Shown here piece by piece: positions 55,701 through 64,000 of a stretch of 64,000 bases of DNA. Within the stretch, counting starts at the first letter, position 1. Each line of letters opens with the position of its first letter. Position numbers and translations under genes: made by a program. Source of the DNA: Frigoriflavimonas asaccharolytica (GTDB lineage Bacteria > Bacteroidota > Bacteroidia > Flavobacteriales > Weeksellaceae); contig NZ_JABSNO010000007.1 in assembly GCF_013294015.1 (NCBI RefSeq), positions 62,001 through 126,000 on the forward strand, given 5' to 3'. A model generated the notes under the pieces. It saw nothing but the letters and a program-made list of their open reading frames with translations, made no database searches and was not told where the DNA came from.

Positions 55701-55708
55701 TATCTTTG
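55701..55708 (+). promoter_or_regulatory. putative -7 element of mreB operon
   Basis: TATCTTTG matches TAnnTTTG, 27 nt before the mreB ATG. No -33 TTTG is visible. The divergent gap of 264 bp contains no other feature. Confidence 0.45.
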
Positions 55709-55735
55709 TAGCCTTATAAAAAGCAGAAAAACATA

Positions 55736-56761
55736 ATGGGATTATTTGATATGTTCACGCAGGAAATTGCGATTGACCTTGGTACAGCAAACACTTTAAT
55801 CATTCACAACAATAAAATTGTGATAGATCAACCTTCCATCGTAGCGATAGAACGCTCCACTGGAAAACCAATAGCTGTAGGTGAACAGGCAAAACACATG
55901 CAAGGAAAAACCCACGAAGACATCAAAACTGTGAGACCATTGAAAGATGGTGTAATTGCAGATTTCGCTGCTTCGGAACACATGATAAAGGAATTCATTA
56001 AAAAAATCCCTGCTTTGAAGGGCAAATTATTTCAACCAGCTTTAAGAATTGTAATTTGTATTCCATCTGGAATTACGGAGGTTGAAAAACGTGCTGTTAG
56101 AGATTCTGCTCAAAAAGTAAATGCAAAAGAAGTTCGCCTTATTTTTGAACCTATGGCTGCAGCAATTGGTGTAGGTATAGATGTTCAAAAACCTGAGGGA
56201 AACATGATTATTGATATAGGTGGTGGTACTACAGAAATAGCAGTGGTTGCTTTAGGAGGTATCGTTTGCGATAAATCTATAAAAATTGCAGGAGATGTTT
56301 TTACCAATGATATTGCTTATTATCTGAGAACACACCACAATCTTTACATTGGAGAAAGAACAGCAGAAAGAGTGAAAATTGAAGTTGGCTCTGCAGTAGA
56401 AGAATTGGATGTGGATGTAGAAGATATTCCAGTACAAGGTAGAGATTTGATTACTGGGAAACCAAAAGAAATCATGATTGGCTATAAAGAAATAGCAAGA
56501 GCGATAGATAAATCTATCATAAGAATAGAAGATGCAGTAATGGAAACACTATCTCTTACTCCGCCAGAATTGGCTGCAGATATTTACAAAACAGGTATTT
56601 ATCTTGCAGGTGGCGGTGCACTTCTAAGAGGTCTTGCAGATAGAATACATAGAAAAACAGGCTTACCTGTTTTTGTAGCAGAAGATCCGTTGAGAGCAGT
56701 AGTTCGCGGAACTGGAATTGCACTTAAAAATATTGATAAATTTAATTTTTTAATTAAATAA
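55736..56761 (+). CDS. mreB: rod-shape protein MreB
   Basis: A 341-residue bacterial actin. The ATP-binding motifs are clear: DLGTANTLI at the start, IDIGGGTTEIAVVALGGIV in the middle and LAGGGALLRGL near the end. It polymerises beneath the membrane and guides lateral wall growth. First gene of mreBCD-pbp2-rodA. Confidence 0.97.
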   Translation: MGLFDMFTQEIAIDLGTANTLIIHNNKIVIDQPSIVAIERSTGKPIAVGEQAKHMQGKTHEDIKTVRPLKDGVIADFAASEHMIKEFIKKIPALKGKLFQPALRIVICIPSGITEVEKRAVRDSAQKVNAKEVRLIFEPMAAAIGVGIDVQKPEGNMIIDIGGGTTEIAVVALGGIVCDKSIKIAGDVFTNDIAYYLRTHHNLYIGERTAERVKIEVGSAVEELDVDVEDIPVQGRDLITGKPKEIMIGYKEIARAIDKSIIRIEDAVMETLSLTPPELAADIYKTGIYLAGGGALLRGLADRIHRKTGLPVFVAEDPLRAVVRGTGIALKNIDKFNFLIK

Positions 56762-56786
56762 AATCTAATTTACTTCACATCATCTC

Positions 56787-57635
56787 ATGGGTTTTCTACT
56801 GCGGTTATTTTCCAAGAACGGACTATTGATGTTCTTTCTATTCTTGCAAATAATTGCATTGGCATTGATTTTCAGTAGAAATTCTATGCAAAAATCTTGG
56901 TTGGCTGCGCAAGTTGCAGCTTTCAACTCTTCCGTTTCTGGTGTGGTAGATGAAGGGGCTTCTTATCTTCAATTAAAACAAACCAACGAGAAATTGGTGG
57001 CGCAGAACAAAGATTTGATGAAACAAGTCTATGGAAAAGATGCCAGCAAAATTCCAATTTTTCGAAAAGTGCACGATACTGTTGGCGGAGGGCAAATTTT
57101 CACATTCGTTTCTGGCGAAATTGTTTATAATTCTATCAATAGAAAAGACAACTACTTTACCATTAACCGTGGAAAACGCGATGGCGTAACTACGAAAATG
57201 GGCGTAATGGCACCAAATGGAATCGCAGGTATAGTGATAAATACAACGGATAGTTATTCTTTGGTGCAATCTGTATTAAGCATGAGCAAAATTAAAATAA
57301 ATGCAGCGCTCAAAAACACAGGATATTTCGGGACTTTAACGTGGAGCGGAGAAAACTCTAGAATCATGCATTTGAATGAAATACCAAAATATGTACCCCT
57401 GAAAATTGGAGATACTGTGCAAACAGACGGAAAATCTTCCCTATTTCCACAAGGTAAAACAATAGGAACTATTGCTGGCTACAAAGTAGATAGCAAAACG
57501 GGATATTGGGACATTTCTGTAGAACTTACAGAGAAAATGGGTACATTAAGTACTATTTATGTGGTGAAAAATCTTAAAAAAGCGGAAGTACAAAAAATAC
57601 AAGACACCTTGCAAGCTACAATAGATAGAGAATGA
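56787..57635 (+). CDS. mreC: rod-shape protein MreC
   Basis: A 282-residue protein with an N-terminal membrane helix (MFFLFLQIIALALIFS), a coiled coil near residues 50-80 and a periplasmic beta-barrel domain (KRDGVTTKMGVMAPNGIAGI). It links MreB to PBP2. It overlaps mreD by 4 bp. Confidence 0.94.
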   Translation: MGFLLRLFSKNGLLMFFLFLQIIALALIFSRNSMQKSWLAAQVAAFNSSVSGVVDEGASYLQLKQTNEKLVAQNKDLMKQVYGKDASKIPIFRKVHDTVGGGQIFTFVSGEIVYNSINRKDNYFTINRGKRDGVTTKMGVMAPNGIAGIVINTTDSYSLVQSVLSMSKIKINAALKNTGYFGTLTWSGENSRIMHLNEIPKYVPLKIGDTVQTDGKSSLFPQGKTIGTIAGYKVDSKTGYWDISVELTEKMGTLSTIYVVKNLKKAEVQKIQDTLQATIDRE

Positions 57636-58138
57636 TAAGCAGAACCATCTACACAGACCTATTACTCATTGCTTTTCTTTTGGCTTTGCAAATTTTCGTG
57701 CTCAACAGAATCCGATTATTTGGAGAATACACCCCCGTTTTGTATCCAGTTTTTGTGATGTTTTACCCATTTTTTCGCAATAAATTTCATTTTCTTGGCT
57801 TAAGTTTCATCATAGGTTTAGGAATAGATGCATTTCTTGGAACTTGGGGTATTAATGCCTTTGCCACGGTTTGCTTGGCATACTTTCGCTTAATAATTTT
57901 CCGAACATCTACAGATACTTCCACAGATTTTTTTTCTTTTAGCTCTTTGCAGTGGACACAATTTTTAATATTTATCTTAGCGTCCATCTTTTTTCATCAA
58001 TTTTTGGTGCAATTTTTAGAGTTTTTCAAATTCTCTAGAATTTTTGAAATTTTATTAGATATCCTTATTTCTAGTGGTATTTCTTTTATATTTATTGTAC
58101 TTTACGCACTCATCTTTAAAATCAAACAAAAAGTTTGA
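57632..58138 (+). CDS. mreD: rod-shape protein MreD
   Basis: A 168-residue membrane protein with five or six helices. Family resemblance is loose, as usual for MreD; position between mreC and pbp2, size and topology (LLIAFLLALQIFVLNRI at the start) support the call. It overlaps both neighbours by 4 bp. Confidence 0.9.
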   Translation: MISRTIYTDLLLIAFLLALQIFVLNRIRLFGEYTPVLYPVFVMFYPFFRNKFHFLGLSFIIGLGIDAFLGTWGINAFATVCLAYFRLIIFRTSTDTSTDFFSFSSLQWTQFLIFILASIFFHQFLVQFLEFFKFSRIFEILLDILISSGISFIFIVLYALIFKIKQKV

Positions 58139-60171
58139 AACCTCAATATTATAAAATTACTATCGCCTTATCCATCATTGCTCTTATTTTTGTGGCAAGG
58201 CTTTCCTATTTGCAATTGTTTACAGATAGATATGCGCTAAATGCCGCCAATACTTCTATAAAAACCCATTACGATATTCCACAACGAGGCGTTATATTTG
58301 ATAGAAACGGCAAAATCTTAGTAGGAAATCAACCCGCTTACGAAATTTCTTACACAGAAGCATTGATGCGACCAGATTTCGATACCTTAGATTTTTGCTC
58401 GCTGTTGAAAATAAGCAAAACAGATTTCATTACTAAAATAAAATCTATAAGAAAGGAAGAATATTTCTCTAAGTTAACTCCCATTACTTTTATAAAAAAT
58501 TTAAATAGAGAGGAGGTTGCAAGAATCCAGGAAATTATTTTTAAATATCCCGCATTTAATATAGTTTCAAGACCAGTTCGCCAGTATGAAGTGAGTACTT
58601 CCGGAAATCTTTTGGGCTATACAAATGAAGTAAATGCAGGCGACATCAAGAAAGATTCTACCTACTATCGCCCAGGAGATATTGCTGGAAAAACAGGCGT
58701 AGAAAAATCTTACGAAAAATTTTTACGAGGCGAAAAAGGAGTACAATTCATTCAAAAAGATATTAAACTTCGAGATGTTGGCCCTTACAAAGATGGAACA
58801 TTAGATGTAGACAAAGTTATTGGCTCAGATATTACCCTAACTATAGATTATGATTTGCAAAGAATTGCAGAGGAAATGATGGTTAATAAACGTGGTGCAA
58901 TTGTAGCTCTAGACCCAAAAACTGGCGAAATTCTAGCAATGGCAACTGGACCAGACATAGACCCAAATATTTTTGTAGGGAGCAATAAATCCAGAGATAT
59001 CTATCGTTTAGGAAAGGACACTTTCAATATGCCAACTTTTGATAGATCTATACAAGCTGGATATCCACCTGGTTCTACTTTTAAATTATTAACGGCACTT
59101 GCAGGAATGCAAATGGGCGTTCTTGATGAAAATACCGTATTCCCATGTGGTGGCGGTTTTAATTATAAAGGATTACGCATAAAAGGACATGGCGGCGCAG
59201 TTCCCATGATACCTTCTATACAAGTTTCCAGCAACTGTTATTTTTCTTATGCAATGTTGGCAATCATTAACAAATATCCTGGAAACCCATCAAAAGGCGT
59301 AGATGAATGGCGCGCCATAATGAAAAGTTTTGGCTTAGGAGACTATATGAATAATGATCTTGCTGTAGGAGCACCTGGTAAAATTCCATCTGGGAAATAT
59401 TATGAAGATTATCAAAGAAGAATCTACAAAGGAGCAGGCATAGATAAAGATGTAAAAGATTGGAGTCCGCTTTCTACTGGGGCAATTTTTGATGGAATGG
59501 GACAAGGAGATATTTTGGTTACACCACTACAAATGGCGAATTTCACAGCAGCTATTGTGAATAAAGGTTGGTATGTCACACCTCACATCGTTAAATCCAT
59601 CGACGGAAAACCAAACCCAGATCCAAGATTTAAAGTAAAACATAAAACCCTGGTTACAAATCCGCATTATTACGATGTTGTGATGAAGGGTATGGAACAA
59701 GTAATGCTTGCAGGAACTGGTAGAAGCTTAAAATCCAAAGATTTCACGCAGCTTGCAAAAACGGGAACTGCGCAAGTGCCACAAGGTAAAGATAATTCAA
59801 TATTTGTTTTGGCTGCGCCTGCAGAAAATCCAACAATCGTAGTAGTTGCCGTTATGGAACACGCTGGTTTTGGAGCAACTTGGGCAGGACCAGCTTGTAC
59901 CGTAATTGCAGAGAAATTTTTGACAGGAGATATAAAAAGAGAAAATCTATACAAAAAAATGATCAACGGAAGTTTCATGAGTGAGTATAGACGACAAGAA
60001 ATTGCACGCCTGAAAAAGAAAGGTTGGTACAAAGAACCCAACAAAGATTCTCTGAAGATTCTCCAAATACAAGATAGTTTAAAATTTATAAAAGATGCCG
60101 CGCTTCGTGCAGAATTGCTTTATAAAAAAGATTCTCTACAGATAAGATTAAACCTAAAATCCAAAAAATGA
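58135..60171 (+). CDS. mrdA: penicillin-binding protein 2
   Basis: A 678-residue class B penicillin-binding protein: N-terminal membrane helix, dimerisation domain (IPQRGVIFDRNGKILVGN) and transpeptidase domain with Ser314-x-x-Lys317 (PGSTFK), S365-S-N367 and K542-T-G. It cross-links new peptidoglycan during elongation. The start is TTG inside the mreD stop. The C-terminal 70 residues are a polar extension rich in Lys, Asp and Leu. Confidence 0.95.
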   Translation: MKPQYYKITIALSIIALIFVARLSYLQLFTDRYALNAANTSIKTHYDIPQRGVIFDRNGKILVGNQPAYEISYTEALMRPDFDTLDFCSLLKISKTDFITKIKSIRKEEYFSKLTPITFIKNLNREEVARIQEIIFKYPAFNIVSRPVRQYEVSTSGNLLGYTNEVNAGDIKKDSTYYRPGDIAGKTGVEKSYEKFLRGEKGVQFIQKDIKLRDVGPYKDGTLDVDKVIGSDITLTIDYDLQRIAEEMMVNKRGAIVALDPKTGEILAMATGPDIDPNIFVGSNKSRDIYRLGKDTFNMPTFDRSIQAGYPPGSTFKLLTALAGMQMGVLDENTVFPCGGGFNYKGLRIKGHGGAVPMIPSIQVSSNCYFSYAMLAIINKYPGNPSKGVDEWRAIMKSFGLGDYMNNDLAVGAPGKIPSGKYYEDYQRRIYKGAGIDKDVKDWSPLSTGAIFDGMGQGDILVTPLQMANFTAAIVNKGWYVTPHIVKSIDGKPNPDPRFKVKHKTLVTNPHYYDVVMKGMEQVMLAGTGRSLKSKDFTQLAKTGTAQVPQGKDNSIFVLAAPAENPTIVVVAVMEHAGFGATWAGPACTVIAEKFLTGDIKRENLYKKMINGSFMSEYRRQEIARLKKKGWYKEPNKDSLKILQIQDSLKFIKDAALRAELLYKKDSLQIRLNLKSKK

Positions 60172-61397
60172 AGTGGCTAGAAGGTTTAGATAAAATTGGC
60201 ATTCTTTGCTACCTATTCATTTGTGGTTTTGCCGTTGCAAATGTATATTCTGTAGACGAAAAACTAGGCAACAAGCAAGCCTTGTATTTAGGAATTTCCC
60301 TCTTTCTAGGCTTGATAATTTTCGCTATGCGCACCAAATTTTTCGAGAATTTAGCAGGTGTTTTCTATATCGGTGGCGTATTACTTTTGATAGGTTTATT
60401 TCCATTTGGTACAGAAATTCTTGGACAAAGAAACTGGTACAAATTCGGAAGTATGACGATGCAACCGGTAGAATTTGCAAAAATTGGAACAGCACTAATG
60501 CTTGCCAATTATGTATCTGGAGGAGATTTTAATCTTAAAAATAATAAATCCCTCGTCACTTCTATTGCCATTATTGGCATACCTGCTTTTGTAGTTCTTA
60601 TGATTCCAGATGTAGGTTCTGTACTCGTATTTTCTGCCTTTGTGATTGCACTTTTCCGCGAAGGATTAAGTGGTTATGTATTTGGAGTGGTAGGTGTTAT
60701 TGGCGCCGTATTTCTAATCTCTTTAGCAGTAGATCCGCTTTATGTGGTGATTGCAATTATAATATTAGCAGCTATTTTAATCGTAGTAAATTTATACAGA
60801 ATTACTTGGGATATAATAAGTATCGGAAAATATTCTGGGATATTAATTTTTCTTTGCGGGCTTTCTTTCGCTTCGCCATTAATTTTAGAAAAAATGCCAG
60901 ACCATCAAAGAGAGCGAATTTTAGTATTATATAAAGGCGAAAAAGCCTTTCGAGATACTTCTGGCTACAATCTTTTATACTCAAAAACGGCAATCGGTTC
61001 TGGCGGATTTTTCGGGAAAGGCTACAAAGAAGGTTCTGTAACGCAAGGTAAATTTGTACCAGAACAAGAAACAGATTATATATTTTGTACAGTTGGCGAA
61101 GAATGGGGTTTCTTTGGAAGTTCTTTGTTAATTTTAATTTATTCCTTATTCATCGGAAGAATCTATTATTTAGCAGAAAAACAAAAAACGGTTTTCAATC
61201 GGGTTTTTGGCTACTGTTTCGCGTCTATTTTATTGCTACATTTTTCTATAAATCTCGGAATGGTGATGGGACTTTTCCCTACCGTTGGTATTCCACTACC
61301 CTTTTTCAGCTATGGCGGAAGTTCTTTGGTTGCCTTTTCAATCATGACGTTTGTTTTCTTTAAGTTGAATTACAGCGATCAGAATTCTTTGGTGTAA
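60168..61397 (+). CDS. rodA: peptidoglycan glycosyltransferase RodA
   Basis: A 409-residue SEDS-family polymerase with about ten helices. Conserved segments are GQRNWYKFGSMTMQPVEFAKIG, IGSGGFFGKG and PLPFFSYGGSSL. It polymerises glycan strands with PBP2 as partner, overlapping its gene by 4 bp. Last gene of the elongation operon. Confidence 0.96.
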   Translation: MKWLEGLDKIGILCYLFICGFAVANVYSVDEKLGNKQALYLGISLFLGLIIFAMRTKFFENLAGVFYIGGVLLLIGLFPFGTEILGQRNWYKFGSMTMQPVEFAKIGTALMLANYVSGGDFNLKNNKSLVTSIAIIGIPAFVVLMIPDVGSVLVFSAFVIALFREGLSGYVFGVVGVIGAVFLISLAVDPLYVVIAIIILAAILIVVNLYRITWDIISIGKYSGILIFLCGLSFASPLILEKMPDHQRERILVLYKGEKAFRDTSGYNLLYSKTAIGSGGFFGKGYKEGSVTQGKFVPEQETDYIFCTVGEEWGFFGSSLLILIYSLFIGRIYYLAEKQKTVFNRVFGYCFASILLLHFSINLGMVMGLFPTVGIPLPFFSYGGSSLVAFSIMTFVFFKLNYSDQNSLV

Positions 61398-61486
61398 ACT
61401 AAAAATTTTGGTTTCACAATTGAAGATTCTTCGACAGTTAAACTGTTATTTATACTAAAATTTCGTCCAGAAGTATTTAATTACTA

Positions 61487-61591
61487 TTCTGCAGAACTTC
61501 AATGGCTTGTTGAAGAATTACGAATGAATTTTGCTTCACTCCGAATGAGTTTGAAGTGAAATTTGAACCGTCGTAGAAGGATTTTATGCTT
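61487..61591. repeat. possible third set of 21-bp repeats
   Basis: In the 277-bp gap after rodA, CGAATGA recurs at 61521 and 61542, exactly 21 bp apart. Five 21-bp units can be laid out from 61487 in the same phase as the array at 11596 (first unit TTCTGCAGAACTTC). Agreement is weak and this may be chance. Confidence 0.3.
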
Positions 61592-61674
61592 TTTGATAAA
61601 AATCATGTTTTATTGTATGAAAACTTCAAATTTTTCTTCACTATCTTTACAATCAGCAAGTTCAATTTTTAATA

Positions 61675-62424
61675 ATGAAAACAATCGCCGGTTTAGATTT
61701 CACAGATCCTGTTACATTTCTGGTGTCGCTGGTTTTGATATTCATCATTGTTTACATCCGCTATATTTTGCTTTCGGGTTTTTATCAATGGTTGGTTTTC
61801 AAAATTTTTGATAGAGGAAACAAAGAACGCATTCTTTTCACACCTAAAAATAATGGCAAACAGATACAAAGAGAATTGATATTATCTTCCTACAGCGCCA
61901 TCATTTTTAGTGTGATGGGTATGATTTTGCTGGTTTTTTGGCAGCTTGGTTTCACCCAAATTTATACAGACATCTATGATTTTCCACTTTGGTATATCCC
62001 AATAAGCGTGATCATTTATCTACTGATCCACGATTTTTATTATTATTGGTTGCACAAATGGATGCACACTTCCAAAATTCTGAAAAAATTTCACATGGCG
62101 CATCATCAAAGTGTAAACACCACCGTTTTCACCTCGTTTTCATTTCATCCCGTAGAATCTTTTTTGCAAGCCATCATCGTTCCTGCAATATTGATGGTTT
62201 TGCCAATGAGTTTCGTAGCTGTGATGATTACGCTATTTTTAATGACGCTTTCTGCCATCATCAATCATGCTGGTGTAGAAATCTATCCTTCTATCAAAAA
62301 ATTTAAATTTTTCCAGAAGCATATTATTGGTGCTACTCATCATGATCAGCACCACAGAAATTTAAAGAAAAACTTCGGTTTGTATTTTACTTTTTGGGAC
62401 CGATGGATGAAAACTGAAAAGTAA
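61675..62424 (+). CDS. sterol desaturase / fatty acid hydroxylase family protein
   Basis: A 249-residue membrane di-iron enzyme. Three His clusters are present: HDFYYYWLHKWMH, HMAHH and HDQHH, typical of the ERG3/FA_hydroxylase family. Several helices surround them. Its nearness to a lycopene cyclase (200 bp on, same strand) hints at a carotenoid role such as ring hydroxylation, but it is longer than classic CrtZ; a lipid hydroxylase is equally possible. Confidence 0.82.
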   Translation: MKTIAGLDFTDPVTFLVSLVLIFIIVYIRYILLSGFYQWLVFKIFDRGNKERILFTPKNNGKQIQRELILSSYSAIIFSVMGMILLVFWQLGFTQIYTDIYDFPLWYIPISVIIYLLIHDFYYYWLHKWMHTSKILKKFHMAHHQSVNTTVFTSFSFHPVESFLQAIIVPAILMVLPMSFVAVMITLFLMTLSAIINHAGVEIYPSIKKFKFFQKHIIGATHHDQHHRNLKKNFGLYFTFWDRWMKTEK

Positions 62425-62624
62425 ATTGTTAACTGAACTATTAAGAAATTAAGGGAAATTAAGTTTTTGGTAGAAACTATTTCAAAATTGACGAATGATG
62501 TACTTAATAATCTTAATTTCTTAATGGTTGAAAAATCTTTTCAAATTTCTAGCAATAAAATTTTTCTAAAATTAATTGTTTACTGTATCTTTAAAATTTC
62601 ACGCTATTTTTTCTTTATTATAAT

Positions 62625-63785
62625 ATGACAACTTCTGAAAATAAATACGATTACATCATCGCAGGATCTGGAGCTGCAGGATTGAGCTTGCTCTACAGAA
62701 TTTTGAAAAATTCAACATTAAACAAGAAAAAAATCCTCGTGATAGACAAAGCTGAAAAGAATAGCAATGATAGAACTTGGTGTTTTTGGGAAACTGGAAA
62801 AGGTATTTTTGAAGAAGTAGTCTGCAATCAATGGAAAAATTTAGAATTCAAAACTGAAAAATTTACCAAAGAATTCCATTTGAAAAATTATAGCTACAAA
62901 ATGATTCAAGGTTTAGATTTTTATCAATTTGTGTTTTCTTTTGCTAAAGATTTTGGGAATGTAAGTTTCTTAACAGAACCTATTGTAAATATTTCGTCTG
63001 AGGAAAATTTGGCAATAGTAGAAACAGATAAAGGGCGATATTCAGCGCAATATATCTTTAATTCCACGACTTTATTTAATCCTGAAATCAACGTAAAAAA
63101 CGCCTTATTACAGCATTTTACAGGTTGGGTGATCCAAACTGAACGCGCAACATTCAATAGTGAAATTGGCACCTTGATGGATTTTACTTTAGACCAAAAA
63201 AACGGCGCAACATTTATGTATGTTTTGCCTACGAGTTCTACGGAAGCCTTGGTAGAATACACTTTATTCAGCGAGAAAGTTTTGGAAAAAGAAGCGTATG
63301 AGATTGCGTTAAAAAAATACATCCGAGAAGATCTGAAAATAGAAAATTTTAAGATTAAACACACAGAATTTGGCATCATTCCGATGTCTTTAGCAAAATT
63401 TGAAAGAACGGCTTTACTTTCTAAAAATATTATCAATATAGGAACTGCAGGTGGATTTACGAAAGCAAGCAGCGGATATACTTTCCAATTTATTCAGAAA
63501 AACACTGCAGAAATTGTGCACAATTTAGAGTTAGATAAATATCCTCATCCTGCAAAAACCTTTCGAGATAAAATGTTTGATTGGTATGATCGTACGTTGC
63601 TAGAAGTGTTGCTGAGTAAAAAACAAACGGGTAAAGAAATTTTTGCCGTAATGTTCAGAAAAGTATCCCCAGAAAAAATTTTTAAATTTCTTGGAAACGA
63701 AAGTTCCATCTGGGAAGATATTAAGATAATGAGCGTTTTGCCCATCAAAGATTTCCTTATTTCAGGTATAAAACAATTAAAATAA
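62625..63785 (+). CDS. crtY: lycopene cyclase family protein
   Basis: A 386-residue flavoprotein with an N-terminal dinucleotide fold (YDYIIAGSGAAGLSLLYRIL) and the cyclase motif DRTWCFWE. It should turn lycopene into beta-carotene by closing the end rings. A GTAGGFTKASSGYTF segment near residue 275 matches CrtY/CrtL. The 200-bp upstream gap shows no clear feature. Confidence 0.9.
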   Translation: MTTSENKYDYIIAGSGAAGLSLLYRILKNSTLNKKKILVIDKAEKNSNDRTWCFWETGKGIFEEVVCNQWKNLEFKTEKFTKEFHLKNYSYKMIQGLDFYQFVFSFAKDFGNVSFLTEPIVNISSEENLAIVETDKGRYSAQYIFNSTTLFNPEINVKNALLQHFTGWVIQTERATFNSEIGTLMDFTLDQKNGATFMYVLPTSSTEALVEYTLFSEKVLEKEAYEIALKKYIREDLKIENFKIKHTEFGIIPMSLAKFERTALLSKNIINIGTAGGFTKASSGYTFQFIQKNTAEIVHNLELDKYPHPAKTFRDKMFDWYDRTLLEVLLSKKQTGKEIFAVMFRKVSPEKIFKFLGNESSIWEDIKIMSVLPIKDFLISGIKQLK

Positions 63786-63807
63786 TTCAGCAAAATTCAA
63801 CAAAAAA

Positions 63808-63836
63808 AATCCTTTGAAAATTTTCAAAGGATTTTG
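63808..63836. terminator. bidirectional terminator between crtY and NlpC/P60 genes
   Basis: A 26-bp perfect palindrome (AATCCTTTGAAAA and its complement) flanked by an A run on the left and T-rich DNA on the right, between convergent genes. Confidence 0.85.
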
Positions 63837-63856
63837 TATTTTTAAAACAAAGCTTT

Positions 63857-64000
63857 TTAGTTTTGTGCCATATTCACTGGTTCACTATCTGCGTTGATGA
63901 TTCTTTTTGCATATCTAAATTTAGGGCTCCAATAGCTGCTTTCGCCCAAGGTCGTTATCATCACACCTTTGGATGTTGCGGCATGTATAAATTTGATATC
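63857..64000 (-). CDS. NlpC/P60 peptidoglycan hydrolase, 3' end
   Basis: The last 47 codons of a minus-strand gene whose start is outside the window. The segment FIHAATSKGVMITTLGESS with YWSPKFRYAKRI is the C-terminal part of the NlpC/P60 fold; the His of FIHAA is a catalytic residue. Such enzymes cut peptide bonds in the cell wall. Only the tail can be seen. Confidence 0.75.
   Translation of the reverse strand, partial: DIKFIHAATSKGVMITTLGESSYWSPKFRYAKRIINADSEPVNMAQN

Noticed and set aside
62924-63436. 170-codon minus-strand ORF
   Set aside because: Antisense to the conserved lycopene cyclase gene and without any recognisable domain.

Overview
The window is AT-rich DNA from a member of Bacteroidota, class Flavobacteriia, most likely the Chryseobacterium group (Weeksellaceae). 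The evidence is a fused CcoN-CcoO oxidase subunit, TonB-dependent receptors under riboswitch control, many Cys-lipoproteins, few Shine-Dalgarno sequences, and repeated matches to the Bacteroidota promoter (TTTG, then TAnnTTTG). Genes of both strands form short operons. No tRNA, rRNA, insertion sequence, prophage or CRISPR array is visible.

Layout. 1-4.9 kb: end of an MsbA-like ABC exporter, enoyl-CoA hydratase, dCMP deaminase, a MntA/HepT toxin-antitoxin pair, xerD and a Nudix hydrolase. 4.9-8.4 kb (minus): heme-binding protein, Ig-like lipoprotein and serine hydrolase. 8.4-13.1 kb is the most accessory-looking block: two tandem DUF6705-like lipoproteins plus a decayed third copy, a large lipoprotein with a JAMM-like metallopeptidase motif, a divergent small XRE regulator with a palindrome between them, a 13-unit array of degenerate 21-bp repeats, a 2-hydroxyacid dehydrogenase and a cluster of 42-bp repeats. 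13.2-19.2 kb: thioesterase, HU-CCDC81 protein, a TPP-riboswitch TonB receptor and aconitase. 19.3-23.8 kb: a surface polysaccharide operon (glycosyltransferase, Asn-synthetase-like protein, flippase, lipoprotein). 23.9-28.6 kb: serS, alpha-amylase, alcohol dehydrogenase and a membrane protein. 28.7-31.9 kb: cobalamin riboswitch, BtuB-like receptor and BtuG-like lipoprotein, followed by a second 21-bp repeat array.

32.4-42 kb holds a complete cbb3 oxidase locus (ccoI, ccoS, ccoNO, ccoQ, ccoP, ccoG, ccoH, SafE-family protein) with a divergent Crp/Fnr regulator and two FNR-like boxes. 42.1-50.2 kb: panB, esterase, pseudouridine synthase, glyS, PhyH-type dioxygenase, a second serine hydrolase and a DUF4421 protein. 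50.2-54.1 kb is the heme operon hemA-C-D-E, which would supply the cytochromes encoded nearby. 55.7-61.4 kb is the cell-elongation operon mreBCD-pbp2-rodA. 61.7-63.8 kb carries a sterol-desaturase-family hydroxylase and a lycopene cyclase, and the window ends in an NlpC/P60 hydrolase. Most of the sequence is ordinary core genome. The items most worth follow-up are the 21-bp repeat arrays, the XRE/JAMM-lipoprotein/DUF6705 locus and the FNR-like sites.
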